Shown piece by piece: positions 22,638 to 35,849 of a stretch of 64,000 bases of DNA. Made by a program: the position numbers and the translations under genes. The stretch is from Valencia hispanica. Its lineage: Eukaryota > Chordata > Actinopteri > Cyprinodontiformes > Valenciidae. The stretch lies in NCBI GenBank assembly GCA_963556495.2, contig OY747723.1, positions 11,750,501 through 11,814,500 on the forward strand, in the 5' to 3' direction. The notes under the pieces were generated by a model. That model was not told the origin of the DNA. It saw only the letters and a list, made by a program, of their open reading frames with translations, and ran no database searches. The number at the start of each line of letters is the position of its first letter. Position 1 is the first letter of the stretch.

Positions 22638-25600
22638 CCATCCATCCATCCATTTTCTTCCGCTTATCCGGGGTTGGGTCGCGGGGGCAGCAGCTTAAGC
22701 AAGGACACCCAGACTTCCCTCTCCCCAGCCACTTGTTCCAGCTCCTTGGGAGGAATCCCAAGGCGCTCCCAGGCCAGCCGAGAAACATGGTCCCTCCAGC
22801 GTGTCCTGGGTCTTCCCCTGGGCCTCCTCCCGGTGGGACGTATCCGAAACACCTCACCAGGGAGGCGTCCAGGAGGCATCCTGACCAGATGCCCGAGCCA
22901 CCTCAACTGACTCCTCTTGATGTGGAGGAGCAGCAGATCTACTCTGAGCCCCCTCCGGATGACTGAGCTTCTCACCCTATCTCTAAGGGAGAGCCCAGAC
23001 ACTCTACGGAGGAAACTCATTTCAGCCGCTTGTATCCGTGATCTCGTTCTTTCGGTCACCACCCAGAGTTCGTGACCATAGATGAGGGTAAGAATGTAGA
23101 TCGACCGGTAAATCTCTCCTCACCAGGACAGACCGGTACAGCGCTCGCATAACTGCAGATGCCCTACCAATCCGTCTATCGATCTCCCGCTCCATTTTTC
23201 CCTCATTCGTGAACAAGACCCCCAGATACTTAAACTCCTCCACTTGGGGAAGGACCTCATCCCCGACCCGGAGAAGGCACCCCACCCTTTTCCGGCTCAA
23301 GACCATGGCCCCGGATTAGGAGGTGCTGATCTTCATCCCAGCCGCTTCACACTCGGCTGCGAACCACTCCAGCGGAAGCTGTAGATCACGTTCCGATGAA
23401 GACAACAGGACCACGTCATCTGCAAAAAGCAGAGACCCGATCCTGAGGCCACCGAAACGGATCCCCACAACACCTGGGCTGTGCCCAGAAATCCTGTCAA
23501 TAAAAGTTATGAACAGGATCGGTGACAAAGGGCAACCTTGGCGGAGTCAAACTCTCACTGGAAACAAGCCCGACTTACTGACGGCAATGTGAACCAAACT
23601 CTGGCACTGGTCTTATAGGGACCTAACAGCCCGTATCAAGGGGCCCGGTACCCCATACTCCCAGAGCACCCCCTACAGGGCCCATCGAGGGACACGGTCG
23701 AACACCTTCTTCAAGTCCACAAAACACATGTAGACTGGTTGGGCGAACTCCCACGCACCCTCCAGGACCCTGCTGAGGGTGTAGAGCTGGTCCAGTGTTC
23801 CACGGCCAGAACGAAAACCGCATTGTTCCTCCTGGATCCGAGGTTCGACAATCCGTCAGACCCTCTTCTCCAGAACCCCTGAATAGACCTTACCAGGGAG
23901 GCTCAGAAGTGTGATCCCCCTGTAGTTGGAACACACTCTCTGGTCCCCCTTTTTAAACAGGGGGACCACCACCCCGGTCTGCCAATCCAAGGGAACTGCC
24001 CCCGATGTCCACGCAATATTGCAGAGCCGCAACATCCAGGGCCTTGAGGAACTCCGGTCGAATCTCATCCACCCCCGGAGCCTAACCACCGAGGAGCTTT
24101 TTAATGACCTCGGTGACCTCAGCACCAGAGATTGGAGAGCCCGACCCAAAGTCCCCAAACCCTGTTTCCAGATTGGAAGGCGTCCCGGTGGGATTGAGGA
24201 GGTCTTCGAAGTATTCCATCTACCAACCCAAAGCGCCCCGCGTCGAGGTCAGCAGCACACCATCCCCACTGTAAACAGTGTATGTGGCAGACCGCTTCCC
24301 CCCTGAGGCGCCGGATGGCGGACAAGAATCCCTTCGAAGCCGTACGGAAGTCGTTCTCCATGGCCTCTCCAAACTCCTCCCACGCCCGAGTTTTTGCCTC
24401 CGCGACCATCCGAGCCGCACTCCGCTTGGCCTGCCGGTACCTATCAGCTGCTTCAGGGGTCCCACAAGCCAAAAAGACCCGGTAGGACTCCTTCTTCAGC
24501 CTGACAGCATCCCTTACCGCCGGTGTCCACCAGCGGGTTCGGGGGTTGCCGCCGCGACAGGCACCGACCACCTTGCGACCACAGCTCCAGTCAGCCGCCT
24601 CGACAATGGAGGTGCGGATCATGGTCCACTCGGACTCAATGTCCCCCGCCTTCCCCGGGACGTGTTAGAAGTTCTGCAGGAGGTGTGAGTTGAAGCTCCT
24701 TCTGACAGGAGACTCTGCCAGACGTTCCCAGCAGACCCTCACAACACGTTTGGGCCTTCCAGATCTGTCCGCCAAGTCGATCATCAAGCTGCGGCCTAGG
24801 GTGTCCTGGTGCCAAGTGCACATAAGGACACCTTTATGCTTGAACATGGTGTTTGTTATTGACAATCCATGACGAGCACAGAAGTCAAATAACAAGACAC
24901 CACTCGGGTTCAGATCGGGGGGGGGGCCATTCCGCCCAACCACACCCCTCCAGGTCTCACTGTCATTGCCCACATGAGCGTTGTAGTCCCTCAGCAGAAC
25001 AAGAGAGTCCCCGGGAGGAGCACTCTCCAGCACCCCCTCCAAAGACTCCAAAAAGGGTGGGTAATCTGATCTGCTGTTTGGCGCGTAAGCACAAACAACA
25101 GTCAGGACCTGTCCCCCCACCCGTAGGTGGAGGGAGGCTACCCTCTCATTCACTGGGGTAAACCCCAACGTACAGGCGCTGAGATGGGGGGCAACAAGTA
25201 TGCCCACCCCCGCTCGGCGCCTCTCAGCGGGGGCAACTCCAGAGTGGAAGAGAGTCCAACCCCTCTCGAAGAGACGGGTTCCATAGCCAGAGTCGTGCGT
25301 CAAGGTGAGTCCGATGATGTCCAGTCGAAACCTCTCAACCTCGCACACCCGCTCCGGCTCCTTCCCCACCAGAGCCAGCTTCTGCAGCCGAGGATCGGAC
25401 CGCCAAGGTCCCCGCCTTCGGCGACCGCCCATCCTACACAGCACCCGACTCCTATGGCCCCTCTTACAGGTGGTGAGCTCATGGGAAGGGGGACCCATGT
25501 AACCTCTTTGGGCTAAGCCCGATCGGGCCCCATGGGTAAAGGTCCAGCCACCAGGCGCTCTCCAGCTTTCCCCGCCTCCAGGCCTGGCTCCAGAGGGGGG

Positions 25601-25671
25601 CCCCGGTGACCCGCGTCCGGGCGAGGGAACACTGAATCCATGTGTCTTGTTCATCATACGGGTCTTAGAGG
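22638..25671 (-). mobile_element. RTE/Rex3-like LINE, near full-length but inactive
   Basis: A 3034-bp insertion with a perfect 13-bp duplication GATTTTTATTTTT at 22625-22637 and 25672-25684, splitting the hAT MITE. Its 3' end, on the minus strand, is GCGGAAGAAAATGGATGG with tandem GGAT units, typical of Rex3/RTE tails. Coding content is given in the pseudogene entry. GC content is far above the surrounding intron. Confidence 0.88.
22664..25657 (-). pseudogene. RTE-type endonuclease-reverse transcriptase pseudogene
   Basis: Minus-strand pieces in order: endonuclease with [21 protein letters not shown], an altered catalytic [10 protein letters not shown] (usual LLGDFNAHVG) and NTMFKHKG (25657-24665); the linker [20 protein letters not shown] (24622-24119); RT with GVVVPLFKKGD and SNYRGITLL (24158-23856); SPILFITFIDRI and the catalytic LLFADDVVLL (23528-23316); FKYLGVLFTNEG (23306-23022); and the tail QLRWLGHLVRMPPGRLP (23062-22664). 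Several frameshifts separate them. The FADD box is intact, but the endonuclease and frame are not. Confidence 0.88.
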
Positions 25672-25879
25672 GATTTTTATTTTTATATTTTAAAATTTGA
25701 ATGGAACCATTAATGATGACAGTAATTATTGTAGTAAAATTAAAAGAATGATCGCAAGTTGGTGGCTGTTTTCACCTTCTTCGTTCCAGTGGATTTACTA
25801 GATCTAGTAATTAAACCTGGATGTGTTATGTATGAAACAGGCGGGAGTGTTTAGAATGCTGTTTAGGGAACAGTTTTTC

Positions 25880-28160
25880 TGCCTTGGGGTCCATGGGGCT
25901 TGGTGGTGCTGTGGCCGTGGGCCCCGAGTTGAACGTGCCATGGCCTCCCTCCCCTGGTGGATCCTTGTGAACAGCGGTGCCTATTGGGGTCAGTGGGGGA
26001 GCTGGCTCCCTGGGATGGCATTTTGTCTCCCAGTCCTTCCCTCCCCATCCCCGAACACCTCTGTCCACCCACTCCATCACTTTACCACTCATATAGGGTC
26101 TTGGGGCATGGGCACATCACTGGGGTGAGAGGAGGGGTTTCCATCTTCGCTATCCCGTGGTGGCCTGGGTCCCAATTTTAATATACAACTTAGACACTCC
26201 CACTTATAACATTCTCACGCGACACACATGTAGGGATTTTGGGGTGGGCACACTTTTCGCCATCCAGAAGGGGGAACTGTTCAATCAGCTTCACCTCTGG
26301 TGCCGGTGCCTACTGTTAAACCACATATAGACACTGAGGGCTCGGGGTGGGGGTTGGGGGATGTGTGGCTACCTTCCCCACATCCCACCCCTCTGTTTTA
26401 AATGCACATTATAACAACACGCATCAACACCATACTCGAGCGGGAGGATGGAGGCTAGGGGTCTTTCCACACCCCTGTTCAATATGGGTCATTAGGGGTT
26501 GGGGACCGGAGGAGGAACAGGTGGTCTGGTCGGGGTCCTAGACTATTGGGCTGCTTCTCCACTGTGGGGCCCTTGGCGATTTGCTTGTCTCTGTCCTATA
26601 AGGTAGGGGGTCCATCTCCCGGGTCCGGAGGCTGGTTGCTTTACTGGGGCATCGGTACCTGGACCTGTGAGCATAAAGTGTGTATGGGGAGTGTGAGTGA
26701 GGGTACAGCGTCATTTCTTGGGTCTCTTGGTGAGTCAGTGAGAATGTATGTGTTTAAGAGGGAGGGAATGTATGACTGTGTCTGTATGTCTTTGTCTAGC
26801 TGTCAGGTTGGGTCTTGGGCTGCCCTCTTGTCTGGCGCACCTCAGGCCTTACATTTAATGGGGGGCCTATTTCCCCTCCGTCACTCTGTGCCAGGGACAG
26901 ATGCCCCTGCCCACTGGTGCGTCGGTGGTCAATCCGGGTCGGACCTGGCGCGTGCCTGGCCGGGCCTGGGGGGCGGAGTGTTGGTCGGCTGATGCGCTGG
27001 GCCGATGTCTTCCTTTGGTTGGTTGGGGCACCTCTTCCGGGGGTGCCAGGTTTGGGATTGTTGGGTGGTCCCTGTTTGGTGGCTCGAGGGGATACAGATC
27101 CAGCATCTCTGCTCGTTTGATCACCTGTTCATTGCACATCGTACGTGGTGGGTTCATTGGCAGGTTGGACTGGCCCTGGCCTTTGTTGGATGCATGATCT
27201 CAGAGCTCTGAGTTGCGCGGGATCAAGACTGGGAGCTGGTACAACTTGGTGTCCAGGTGCTGGCTGAGCTTGGCCTGGGGATGCCGTCCGTCCGCTGCGG
27301 CTATCGGTGGGGGGGCCCGACGTGGGGCGATGGGACATTGGCGATGAGAATTGGCCTGGGGTGGCGGTGGCGCATTGTGGCCGGCCATCCCTCTCTTGGG
27401 GGATGAGGTCGGCCCCGCCCTGGTCCGCCTGGGAATCTGGGGGTCCTTTGGACGTCTTGGCTCCGATCTCCTTCATGCATGCATCGATTCCTGGGAGACA
27501 GATTGATGCCTGCTCACACCAGCTATCGAACACTCTTATGGAGAAACCTTATATGCACCAGCATGCTCACACACACACACATAGGTGTGGGGTCTCCGGT
27601 GTTTACAGATATATTCTTGTGCTGAGGTTATCATTACTAGATCTTGATTGATCGGTACCATGAGTTTTTCTGGGACATTGTTGTTGTTTTTTGATATCTA
27701 TTTTTGTGTGATGTGGTTGTGTAGTTCTTAGTTCACAATGTTTGGTTTGTTTTGTCGATGTTCCTTTTTCAGTTTTTTAGTTTTTTCCCCTCTCTCTGCC
27801 GTCCTGTGGGTGTGGAGGCAGACTTCGATGTTTTCTTGTATTTTCTTTGTTCCCCTTCCTCTCTTGCATTTTCAACTTACCCTCTGTCTTGACTTTTTGT
27901 TTCCTACCTCTCTTCTTCATCTTCTTTCTTTCTTCCCCTTTTTTTCCGTCTCCGTGTCCATAACATCAGGAAATAAAACCCACAGAAATTCAAAATAAAG
28001 ATTTTTCACACATATATATAAAATGGAGTACTATAGCAAAAGCTGTAGTGCTCCGATTGTGAAAGTAAATCTGTTGGGCTTCTACTTGGTACTCAGGCAC
28101 CAATTCTGAGCTCCACACTACCAAACAGGACACATTACAAAAAGAAAGAAAAAAAAAACA
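25880..28160 (+). mobile_element. Polyadenylated LINE, family X, 5'-truncated
   Basis: About 2.28 kb ending in an A-rich tail (28134-28160) after tctgagctccacactaccaa. The last kilobase is the inverted counterpart of 19812-20841. The first 400 bp match 50990-51440 at roughly 85% by eye. No RT or endonuclease motif is readable, so this is a 3' portion or a non-coding region of its parent. G/C-rich frames here are not genes. Confidence 0.75.
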
Positions 28161-28239
28161 CCTGAGAAAATCAGTGTTGATATTTGGTACAGAAGCCTTT
28201 GTTTGCAATTACAGAGGTCAAACGTTTCCTGTAGTTCTT

Positions 28240-28399
28240 GACCAGGTTTGGACACACTTCAACAAGAATTTTGGCCCACTCCACAAAGATCTTCTGTAGA
28301 TCTGTGACTGAGAAACATGGAGATTCAGCTCCCTCCAAAGACTTTCTATTGGATTTAGGTCTGGAGATTGGCTAGGCCACTCCAGAACCTTGATGTGTT
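28240..28399 (-). pseudogene. Tc1 transposase C-terminal fragment, separated by insertions
   Basis: Reads [20 protein letters not shown] and then WRELN, containing the third catalytic residue (Glu of DLNPIE). It continues the frame of the pseudogene at 34583-35318, from which it is separated by about 6.2 kb of hAT and Harbinger-like DNA. Confidence 0.85.
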
Positions 28400-28402
28400 C
28401 AT

Positions 28403-28677
28403 CTCCCAGTCCAAGCTGATTGAACAGTTCCCCCTTCTGGATGGCGAAAAGTGTGCCCACCCCAAAATCCCTACATGTGTGTCGCGTGAGAATGTTATAA
28501 GTGGGAGTGTCTAAGTTGTATATTAAAATTGGGACCCAGGCCACCACGGGATAGCGAAGATGGAAACCCCTCCTCTCACCCCAGTGATGTGCCCATGCCC
28601 CAAGACCCTATATGAGTGGTAAAGTGATGGAGTGGGTGGACAGAGGTGTTCGGGGATGGGGAGGGAAGGACTGGGAG
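28403..28677 (-). repeat. Inverted 265-bp copy of 26027-26291, 100% identical
   Basis: 28413-28677 is the exact reverse complement of 26027-26291 over all 265 positions, with no mismatch or gap. Immediately before it, 28403-28412 (CTCCCAGTCC) repeats the first ten bases of the source in direct orientation. The independent family copy near 51120-51385 differs at many positions. Confidence 0.95.
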
Positions 28678-29689
28678 GTGGCTTATTGGGCTTAAGCCCG
28701 GGTTGTTTTTTCAGAAGCCTTTTGGAGTGTGTGTGTTTTTTTGTTTTTTTTTCATAGTAAGATGTCTGACTGACAACTGTATAAAACAAAAACTACAAAA
28801 AAACTACACACAATATTAGAATCACATAGCACACAGTCCTAAATTTCCCCCTAATTTTGGTATGATCCGAGTTCAGGCACTAGCGGCACTGTTTGTGTTT
28901 GTGCGCAGCACTAGCGCATGTGAGGGAGGGGGGGAGACACGCTGCGCGAATTTGCTGTAGGAGAAGTTCAGGCAGACAGAGGAGAGCTCAAGTTTGACCA
29001 GGTACCAAAGCAAATCACTCATACTGTATGATAAATTAAATATGACAATGTATCACAAAGATTGATGTAGCACTGCTCACCTGGCGCATATTATGTTACT
29101 TGCTCTTAATATTTTTGCTAGCTCTGTTAGGGCTAATCAACCAATAGCGAAATGAAAAGCCTAACAATGCTGTTTTTCTTGTTGTTTTTCTTTTAGCTTA
29201 CATGTGTGTTTATTTCATATTTTCAGTTGCTATCCCCCATGGCTAAATAAAGCACTCTCTAAATTGGTAAATTGGTTTCAGTTATGCACTCATGTACAAA
29301 ACAATGGACATAAGGGGCTTCTTTCAAAGAAAAATCTCAGGTAGGTTTTATTAAATATAACATGCTTTATATGCCATTCATTATATTTCTATGCAAAACA
29401 AGATGAATTTCAATACAGCAGTATATTCACATTTGAAACCAGATACTTACATATACTTCAGGAAAATAACAAAAAACATTTTTTCTTTACTAGTAAACCT
29501 AAAATTTGAGTAAACTTTTTGTTTTAGCTGAATAAATATTGACATTTTATTGAATTAGTTAAATGTCAGAATAAAGCGAGACAGTGATGTATTTATTTGT
29601 TAGCACTGTAATCAAAGTCAGGAGTAGAGGCTATATACGCTAAGTTTATTGCATCTTTAATCAAAAAGGAAACTCCAGATTATTCCATT

Positions 29690-29905
29690 CTGATCTTAAG
29701 AAGCTTCTGATAGGTTAATAGAGTCAATTTGAGTTAATTGGTGACACACGTGTGGATGCATATTAAGGAACCACCAATACACAGACCCTCTTTCTTTGAC
29801 ATGGGAAAATCAAGAGTAATCAACCAAGACATCAGGAAAAGAATTGTGGACCTCCACAAGTGTGGCTCAATTTTAAATACAATGTGGGTGCAATTTGCCA
29901 TAAAA
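29690..29905 (+). pseudogene. Tc1 transposase N-terminal fragment
   Basis: Reads MGKSRVINQDIRKRIVDLHK and then CGS, the conserved first helices of a Tc1 transposase DNA-binding domain, before decaying. Upstream text (gagttaattggtgacacacg) resembles the 5' untranslated part of such elements. It lies inside the hAT element at 28400-32574. Confidence 0.75.
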
Positions 29906-30149
29906 AAATACATAAAAATACTCTCTTCATACTTAAATTAAACAAATACAATTTTTTTATATTTATTAATCTAAAAAAATTAACGTTTAGTCTGATTTGA
30001 TATTTGACAGTAAAAAGGTGTTTTATCTGAAGTGTATGTAAATATCTGGTTTCAATTGTATATTTGATCTTCTTGATGTTTGGCTTGATTGCTAGCACAA
30101 ACAGGGAGAGAGAGCAACAGAGAGGGAGAGGAGAATGAGGACAGAATAG

Positions 30150-31960
30150 AGATGTGTTGCGTACACACAGCCATTGGGTGGCGCTAACCCACATTCTAGC
30201 TCCGACAGGAGAAGAAGAGGACCAGAGGTTATATAAGGCCCTGCCGCCGGCCGCCTCACTTTCTTCAGTTGGGCTCTTGCAGCCAAACAGTGCTAGGAGG
30301 GACTCCATGTTTCCTTCGCTGGCGAGGGAAAAGACGTGAGTTCTGGGAGGAACTCACTCCAAGGACAACAAGATTGTTGATCAGTCAGGTGAATCGCAAA
30401 CCCAGTGTCTTGTGACAAGCCCCACTGTTCTGCCCTGAGCGCTACAGAAACTCTCTGAATTTCAGATGCTACCGTGAGGAAGCGAGCTGCTAACAAGCTA
30501 CTGTTGCCGCAGAGCCGCGTCCAGACTACAGCCGTTACATCCACCGCCGACGGAGCTTATGTGAGATGAATACTGTGCTGAAAGCTGCGAACTAAGGTAC
30601 TTTCAGTGAAAGAGGGTAGAGCTGATCGCTGTTTAGGCAAGCCGGAGAGGACAACGACGTTCCAGCTCCATGGCTGCTATGCTACAACAGACATACGGCC
30701 TACCACTGCTAACCGACCGCAGCTATTGTTAGCCTGCCGGCTAACGTTGTGTTAGCTTCTCCCATCATCCACGGAGCGACTTGGAGAACTTTAACCGTTC
30801 AATAAGGTCTGTCTGGGCAGAGGTGAGATTAGGTTAGTTTAAACAAGATTTAAGGGTTGTTTGTTTCACTGTGATTTGTTACTTTGTGTAAGATTTCATT
30901 TATTGTTTGGGTACAAACAGGCCGGTCGGCCTGGAGGTTTAAACAGTGATTTTTGAGGTTTCCGATGGAAAGTCGTTTTATATCCTGCAACCTGAGTTAC
31001 TCAATCCGACAGTTTCCCTTGTTTGGTGTTTAATAAATGAACCAGAGCGATTTTAAGCAGCGCCACTTGAGTTAGCTGTAAGCTACATGCTCTGGTGAAC
31101 CACATGGGCCCACCTTTGACGGCTTTTATTCATGAACAATAAAGACTGCCATTAATGCTATTCAAAATAGAGATCGACCTTAAAACAGATAGTTTAACAC
31201 TAAACTAATCTTTTAGGTCATTTTTGAGACCGCCTTCTTATAAGTCAAAATACTAAATTAGATCGACATAATTGGTACTGCCGTTAACATAAAGTCTAAA
31301 TATTAAATTAGATCAATCACTGCGGTGACCGATCTATAAAATAGAATCAATTATCTAAAGGTTATTGATTTCTAATTCAGAAAATGGTTTAATGAAACAT
31401 TGCTTCTTCCAAATAATGTTTTTCTTCACTTCTGCTTTGCATTGTGAATTGGTTTGAAAACAAACCAGAATGTGCTGATTAGTCTTAAACTAGTCGCAAT
31501 TAGTTTAAAACTAACTTAGCTTCATTCCCAACACTGTTCAATACAAACCTTGTTCTTTGAGCAAACATACTCATTCTGAATCGTGACATAATTATCAATT
31601 TATTGTTTATTGTTTCTATTTCTGTGCATATTTATCCCTTTAACTGTTTTACTTTTGAGTGTTAGTTTTACTATAGTTATTCTTTTCTTAGTGGTTTAGT
31701 TGTGTGTTACTAGTTTGGTGAGTTTGTTGATTAAAGTATTTTAACTGAAAGTTGAATTCTTTTTGTAATAAACTCCTGTATTTTGGAAAACCGTTGTTAT
31801 TTCACCTACATGTGTAGCAACTTGCTGTTCAGGAACACCAAGAACTTATTCCTTCATATATTGTTTAATTACCTCAACCTTATCAGGCAGGTAATCATAA
31901 ACATAAACTGAGACTGAACAATTTGGCTATTTTATTCCTGGAATCCAGGTGGTGCCCCTA
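30150..31960 (+). other. Promoter-like, possibly LTR-derived segment
   Basis: A moderately GC-rich block with a TATA box (GTTATATAAGG near 30228), a donor-like GAGGTGAG at 30820, an AATAAA at 31768 and a TGGTGCCCCTAA stretch at 31952 that looks like a primer-binding site. It begins near TGTTGCGTACACA. Together these suggest the 5' end or solo LTR of a retroelement, or a transposon promoter. No gag/pol motif and no second LTR were found, so this is uncertain. Confidence 0.3.
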
Positions 31961-32802
31961 AACTTGGTCATTTTTACATAAAATTATTAATCTGATTAAT
32001 AATTGCCTTAAGCAATTATTCATAATTATTCATAGCCAAAACCTACCTATCTGCGGCACAATAGATGGAAGATCCAGGTGAGAAGGACATGTTAGTCAAA
32101 GACAGTTGTTTTCCAAAACTCGCTAGAACATGTTCACAAGTGTATCTTATTAGGTTTGTAATTTTTCTAATTCTATATTTAAGAGGTCATGCAGGCTTTT
32201 TTGCACAGCTATGCTTAATAGTTATATTAATAGTAAAGTTCTTTGGCAGAAATAAAAAATAATATGGTACAAACTAGTAACTCAGAGAGACAAATGTAGA
32301 GGGATCATGTAATAGTAATGACTCTTTCTGATCCCGGATCAGTTTTGGGTTTGGTTGAATTGTGGTTTAGTCCTGGTGTCTAGATCTGGCCCAGGTTCTG
32401 TTCTGCCTTGTTGCTTAATTAATAATATAATGTTAATGTGTCACATGTATGTGATTTAATTTGTTTTCTTATATAAAGTTGTGGTTGTCGAAGACAACTT
32501 AAAACACCCCCCACATGCATAAAAACCCTTTAGGGCTAAGCCCCTGGTGTATAAAATGTCTGGCTCCGCCTCTGATGTGCTTCTTAAGGCTGGCACACAC
32601 TACAGGATTCTTCAAACCTTCACAGATTCAGAGACCACACACTAGAAGATAATAAAAAAAGATCGCACAAGATCTTTCTCTGCTGATCTTATAGTGTGTG
32701 GTGTGCACTACGGAACACAGCACACACTAACAGATTCTTCAGGAGAGTATCAGCTTCTTCACGCTTAATATTCCAAATCTTGCATAGTCAAACGTGACTT
32801 CA

Positions 32803-32803
<1 letters not shown>

Positions 32804-32847
<44 letters not shown>

Positions 32848-32856
32848 TATATATAA
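32804..32856. repeat. (TA)n microsatellite
   Basis: About 20 TA units with one GATA interruption, inside the Harbinger-like element. Confidence 0.97.
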
Positions 32857-33226
32857 AACACAAAATAACTGATATTAAAATGCCAAGCTATTTGATCTTT
32901 TCCAACTACTGGCATGTACAGTGACAATTAAAGTACTCAATTCCCAATCAAAATAAGGGTTATTGTCAAAATTCACAGACATTCAGATACCTCATGACCA
33001 GCTGGTCTTTTGAACGAACTACACTGTTGCTATGGTGATGCTAGGTAGCTGGATAATTACCGGGTACATCCACTGCACTCGCTATTCCAGTCCATGTCCT
33101 CTCTTTGCCTGTCCTGTTGTGGTAGTTTTTGGACGAAATGTTATATAGACATTTCTGCTGTTGCCACAAATCAACCAGTTAGTCTTCCATTTCCGAAGTC
33201 CAAGAGATTTCTGTTTTTACCGGCAG

Positions 33227-34250
33227 CTAGGGTTGCCAACTCCAGCAAAAAAAACAAGGAACCACCCCCCACCCTCCGCCTCATGATGCTTAATCTACCT
33301 ATTCAATTTTAATTTAATGCACGTGTAAAACAAATGCACAGAAATCAATTATTTTTCTATAATAATTAAATAGATTCAATATCTTTCTTTGACAGAATTT
33401 AAGACTGCACAGATGGTACCTTCCCAAAGGAAAAAGTACAGTAGCTTACTAGGATATATACTGTATTAGACTTAATATTTACTGTATACGATAAAGGATT
33501 TATGACCATTAAATCCAATTGGTTGTAAGATTCAGATAATTATTTATTAAAAGCTAGGAATTTTAAATGAGAATAAGAAAGAAATGTATGTTAATTCCTT
33601 GTTAATGCCCTACCTAGCCCCCTGGCAAAACTTTGCTAGAGCCGCCCCTGCACAGTTATCAGCTGTCAGCTATGTAGTAAAGGATCCTGGTGTTATTTGT
33701 CTCTCAGAAACAGTTCATAACTTCTCCATCATCACCTGTTCAGCTCTGATGATCCAGTAAGAACATCTCTTGGTTTCATCTTCATGTTTCCATCTCACCA
33801 CACATCCAAACTGATATCATGACCAGCAGCTTTTATGGCTGTGGCTCCAGCAAACATCAGCTGATACTAGAAAGTCATAGGCCTATTAAAACAATTCTAA
33901 CGACAGGGTATTAAACGTGATGCTGTTGTTTAGCGCAACATCCGCTGGTTTCCTCTTTCTAGGGCAAAGTGGGCGATAAACAAACAAGAGAGACGGGACT
34001 GGTGACAGAAAAGCTGATCATTGATCGGTTTCATGATTGAAGGAGCAACAAGAGAGGGAGGGGAGAAAATGATAGAAGATGTAGCAGCTGCGCGGCGTAA
34101 AGACACAGAAAAACTCCAGCATTGTGTCTTTTTTTTCATTCTAGCTGAAGTACGGGACAAACCGCATTCCTTTTCACCTCAATACAGAACGTGTAATATT
34201 TTCTTTGAATACGGGACGATTCCGTTTTTTACGGGACGGTTGACAACCCA
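33227..34250. mobile_element. hAT-type element, innermost layer
   Basis: The left end CTAGGGTTGCCAAC and the right end GTTGACAACCCA are inverted repeats, 1024 bp apart. Flanking octamers ACCGGCAG (33219-33226) and ACCGGCGG (34251-34258) match at 7 of 8. The interior right half contains repeated ACGGGAC words (34152, 34211, 34231). No transposase. Confidence 0.8.
33600..33650. mobile_element. Isolated hAT end
   Basis: Minus-strand text CAGGGGCGGCTCTAGCAAAG resembles a hAT terminus related to the one at 32574. The partner end was not located, so this is a remnant within the 33227-34250 element. Confidence 0.45.
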
Positions 34251-34582
34251 ACCGGCGGCATGGTTTTTGTTTGTTTTTACTTCCTCCTATGTCAGTCAGC
34301 TCGCGTCTTTTTTGGCTTTGGTTCCGATACACGCGTTGTGTATTGTGCGTGCTCGGCCTCTCTCGGAGCATTCAACACACTTCAGGATTTCTAGTCGCAA
34401 ATATTGAACATGTTCATTTTTTACAATCTCTCCTTCCGAGGCCTTCCGAGCGGGTCTGACCGGACAAAATCACTCTTAACACACCCCACACCACAGGAAA
34501 ATCAGACACGATGTTTGCAGACACCAGACAATCGGGCCTTTGCTTGCTTTGACAAAAATTGGCCCGATTATCCTGTAGTGTG

Positions 34583-35318
<736 letters not shown>

Positions 35319-35849
35319 GGTAGTAGTTGGAGTCCGACCGACTGTGGGGTGGACAGGTGTCCTTAACGAACTCAGACAGGTGCTACTAATTTAGATTAAT
35401 AAGTGGAGTGGAGGTGGACTTTTTAAAGGCAGAGTAACAGGTCTTTGAGAACCAGAATTCTAGCTGATTGCCAGATGTTCAAATACTTATGTGCAGCAAT
35501 AAAATACAAAGAATTTTTTTTTTATCAAACAATGTGATTTCTTTAGTTTAAAAAAAATGCTGTCTCTCACAGTGAAAATGCACCTACAATGTGAATTTCA
35601 AACCCCTCCATAATTTCTAAGTGGGAGAACTTGCAAAATCGTAGGGTATTCGAAAAATACTTGTTTCTCAGTGTATATCACAATATATCGTGTCATCCCC
35701 CCTGTGTTGTGATACATATCGTATCACCAGATTATTGTCAGTACACATCTCTATTAATAACTGTCTTTTTTTTTTTTTTTCAGTATTTAATGATGTCACT
35801 CAACTCTCTGTTTGAATGAAGGGTTGAATCGAATTCAGTATTTGTGTGT

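Larger units (their letters stand above)
28400..32574. mobile_element. hAT-type element inside the Tc1 element
   Basis: The right end, on the minus strand, reads CAGAGGCGGAGCCAGACA, then a block with GGGGCTTAGCCC. The left side keeps only an inner match (GGGCTTAAGCCC near 28688) because its tip is replaced by a 275-bp segment. The host Tc1 sequence is duplicated around it: ATGTGTT at 28393-28399 and ATGTGCTT at 32575-32582. A possible first coding exon at 29304-29341 reads MDIRGFFQRKISG before gtaggt, like the start of some hAT/zf-MYM proteins. No transposase core was found. Confidence 0.6.

Noticed and set aside
25127..27651. Several 90-150-residue frames
   Set aside because: Antisense shadows of the RTE LINE, or G/C-rich family X sequence.
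29832..30308. 158-residue minus-strand frame
   Set aside because: Spans a Tc1 scrap, AT-rich filler and the promoter-like segment; no motif or consistent composition.
30150..31960. Complete endogenous retrovirus
   Set aside because: No gag, pol or env motif and no second LTR could be read; only promoter-like and poly(A)-like signals.
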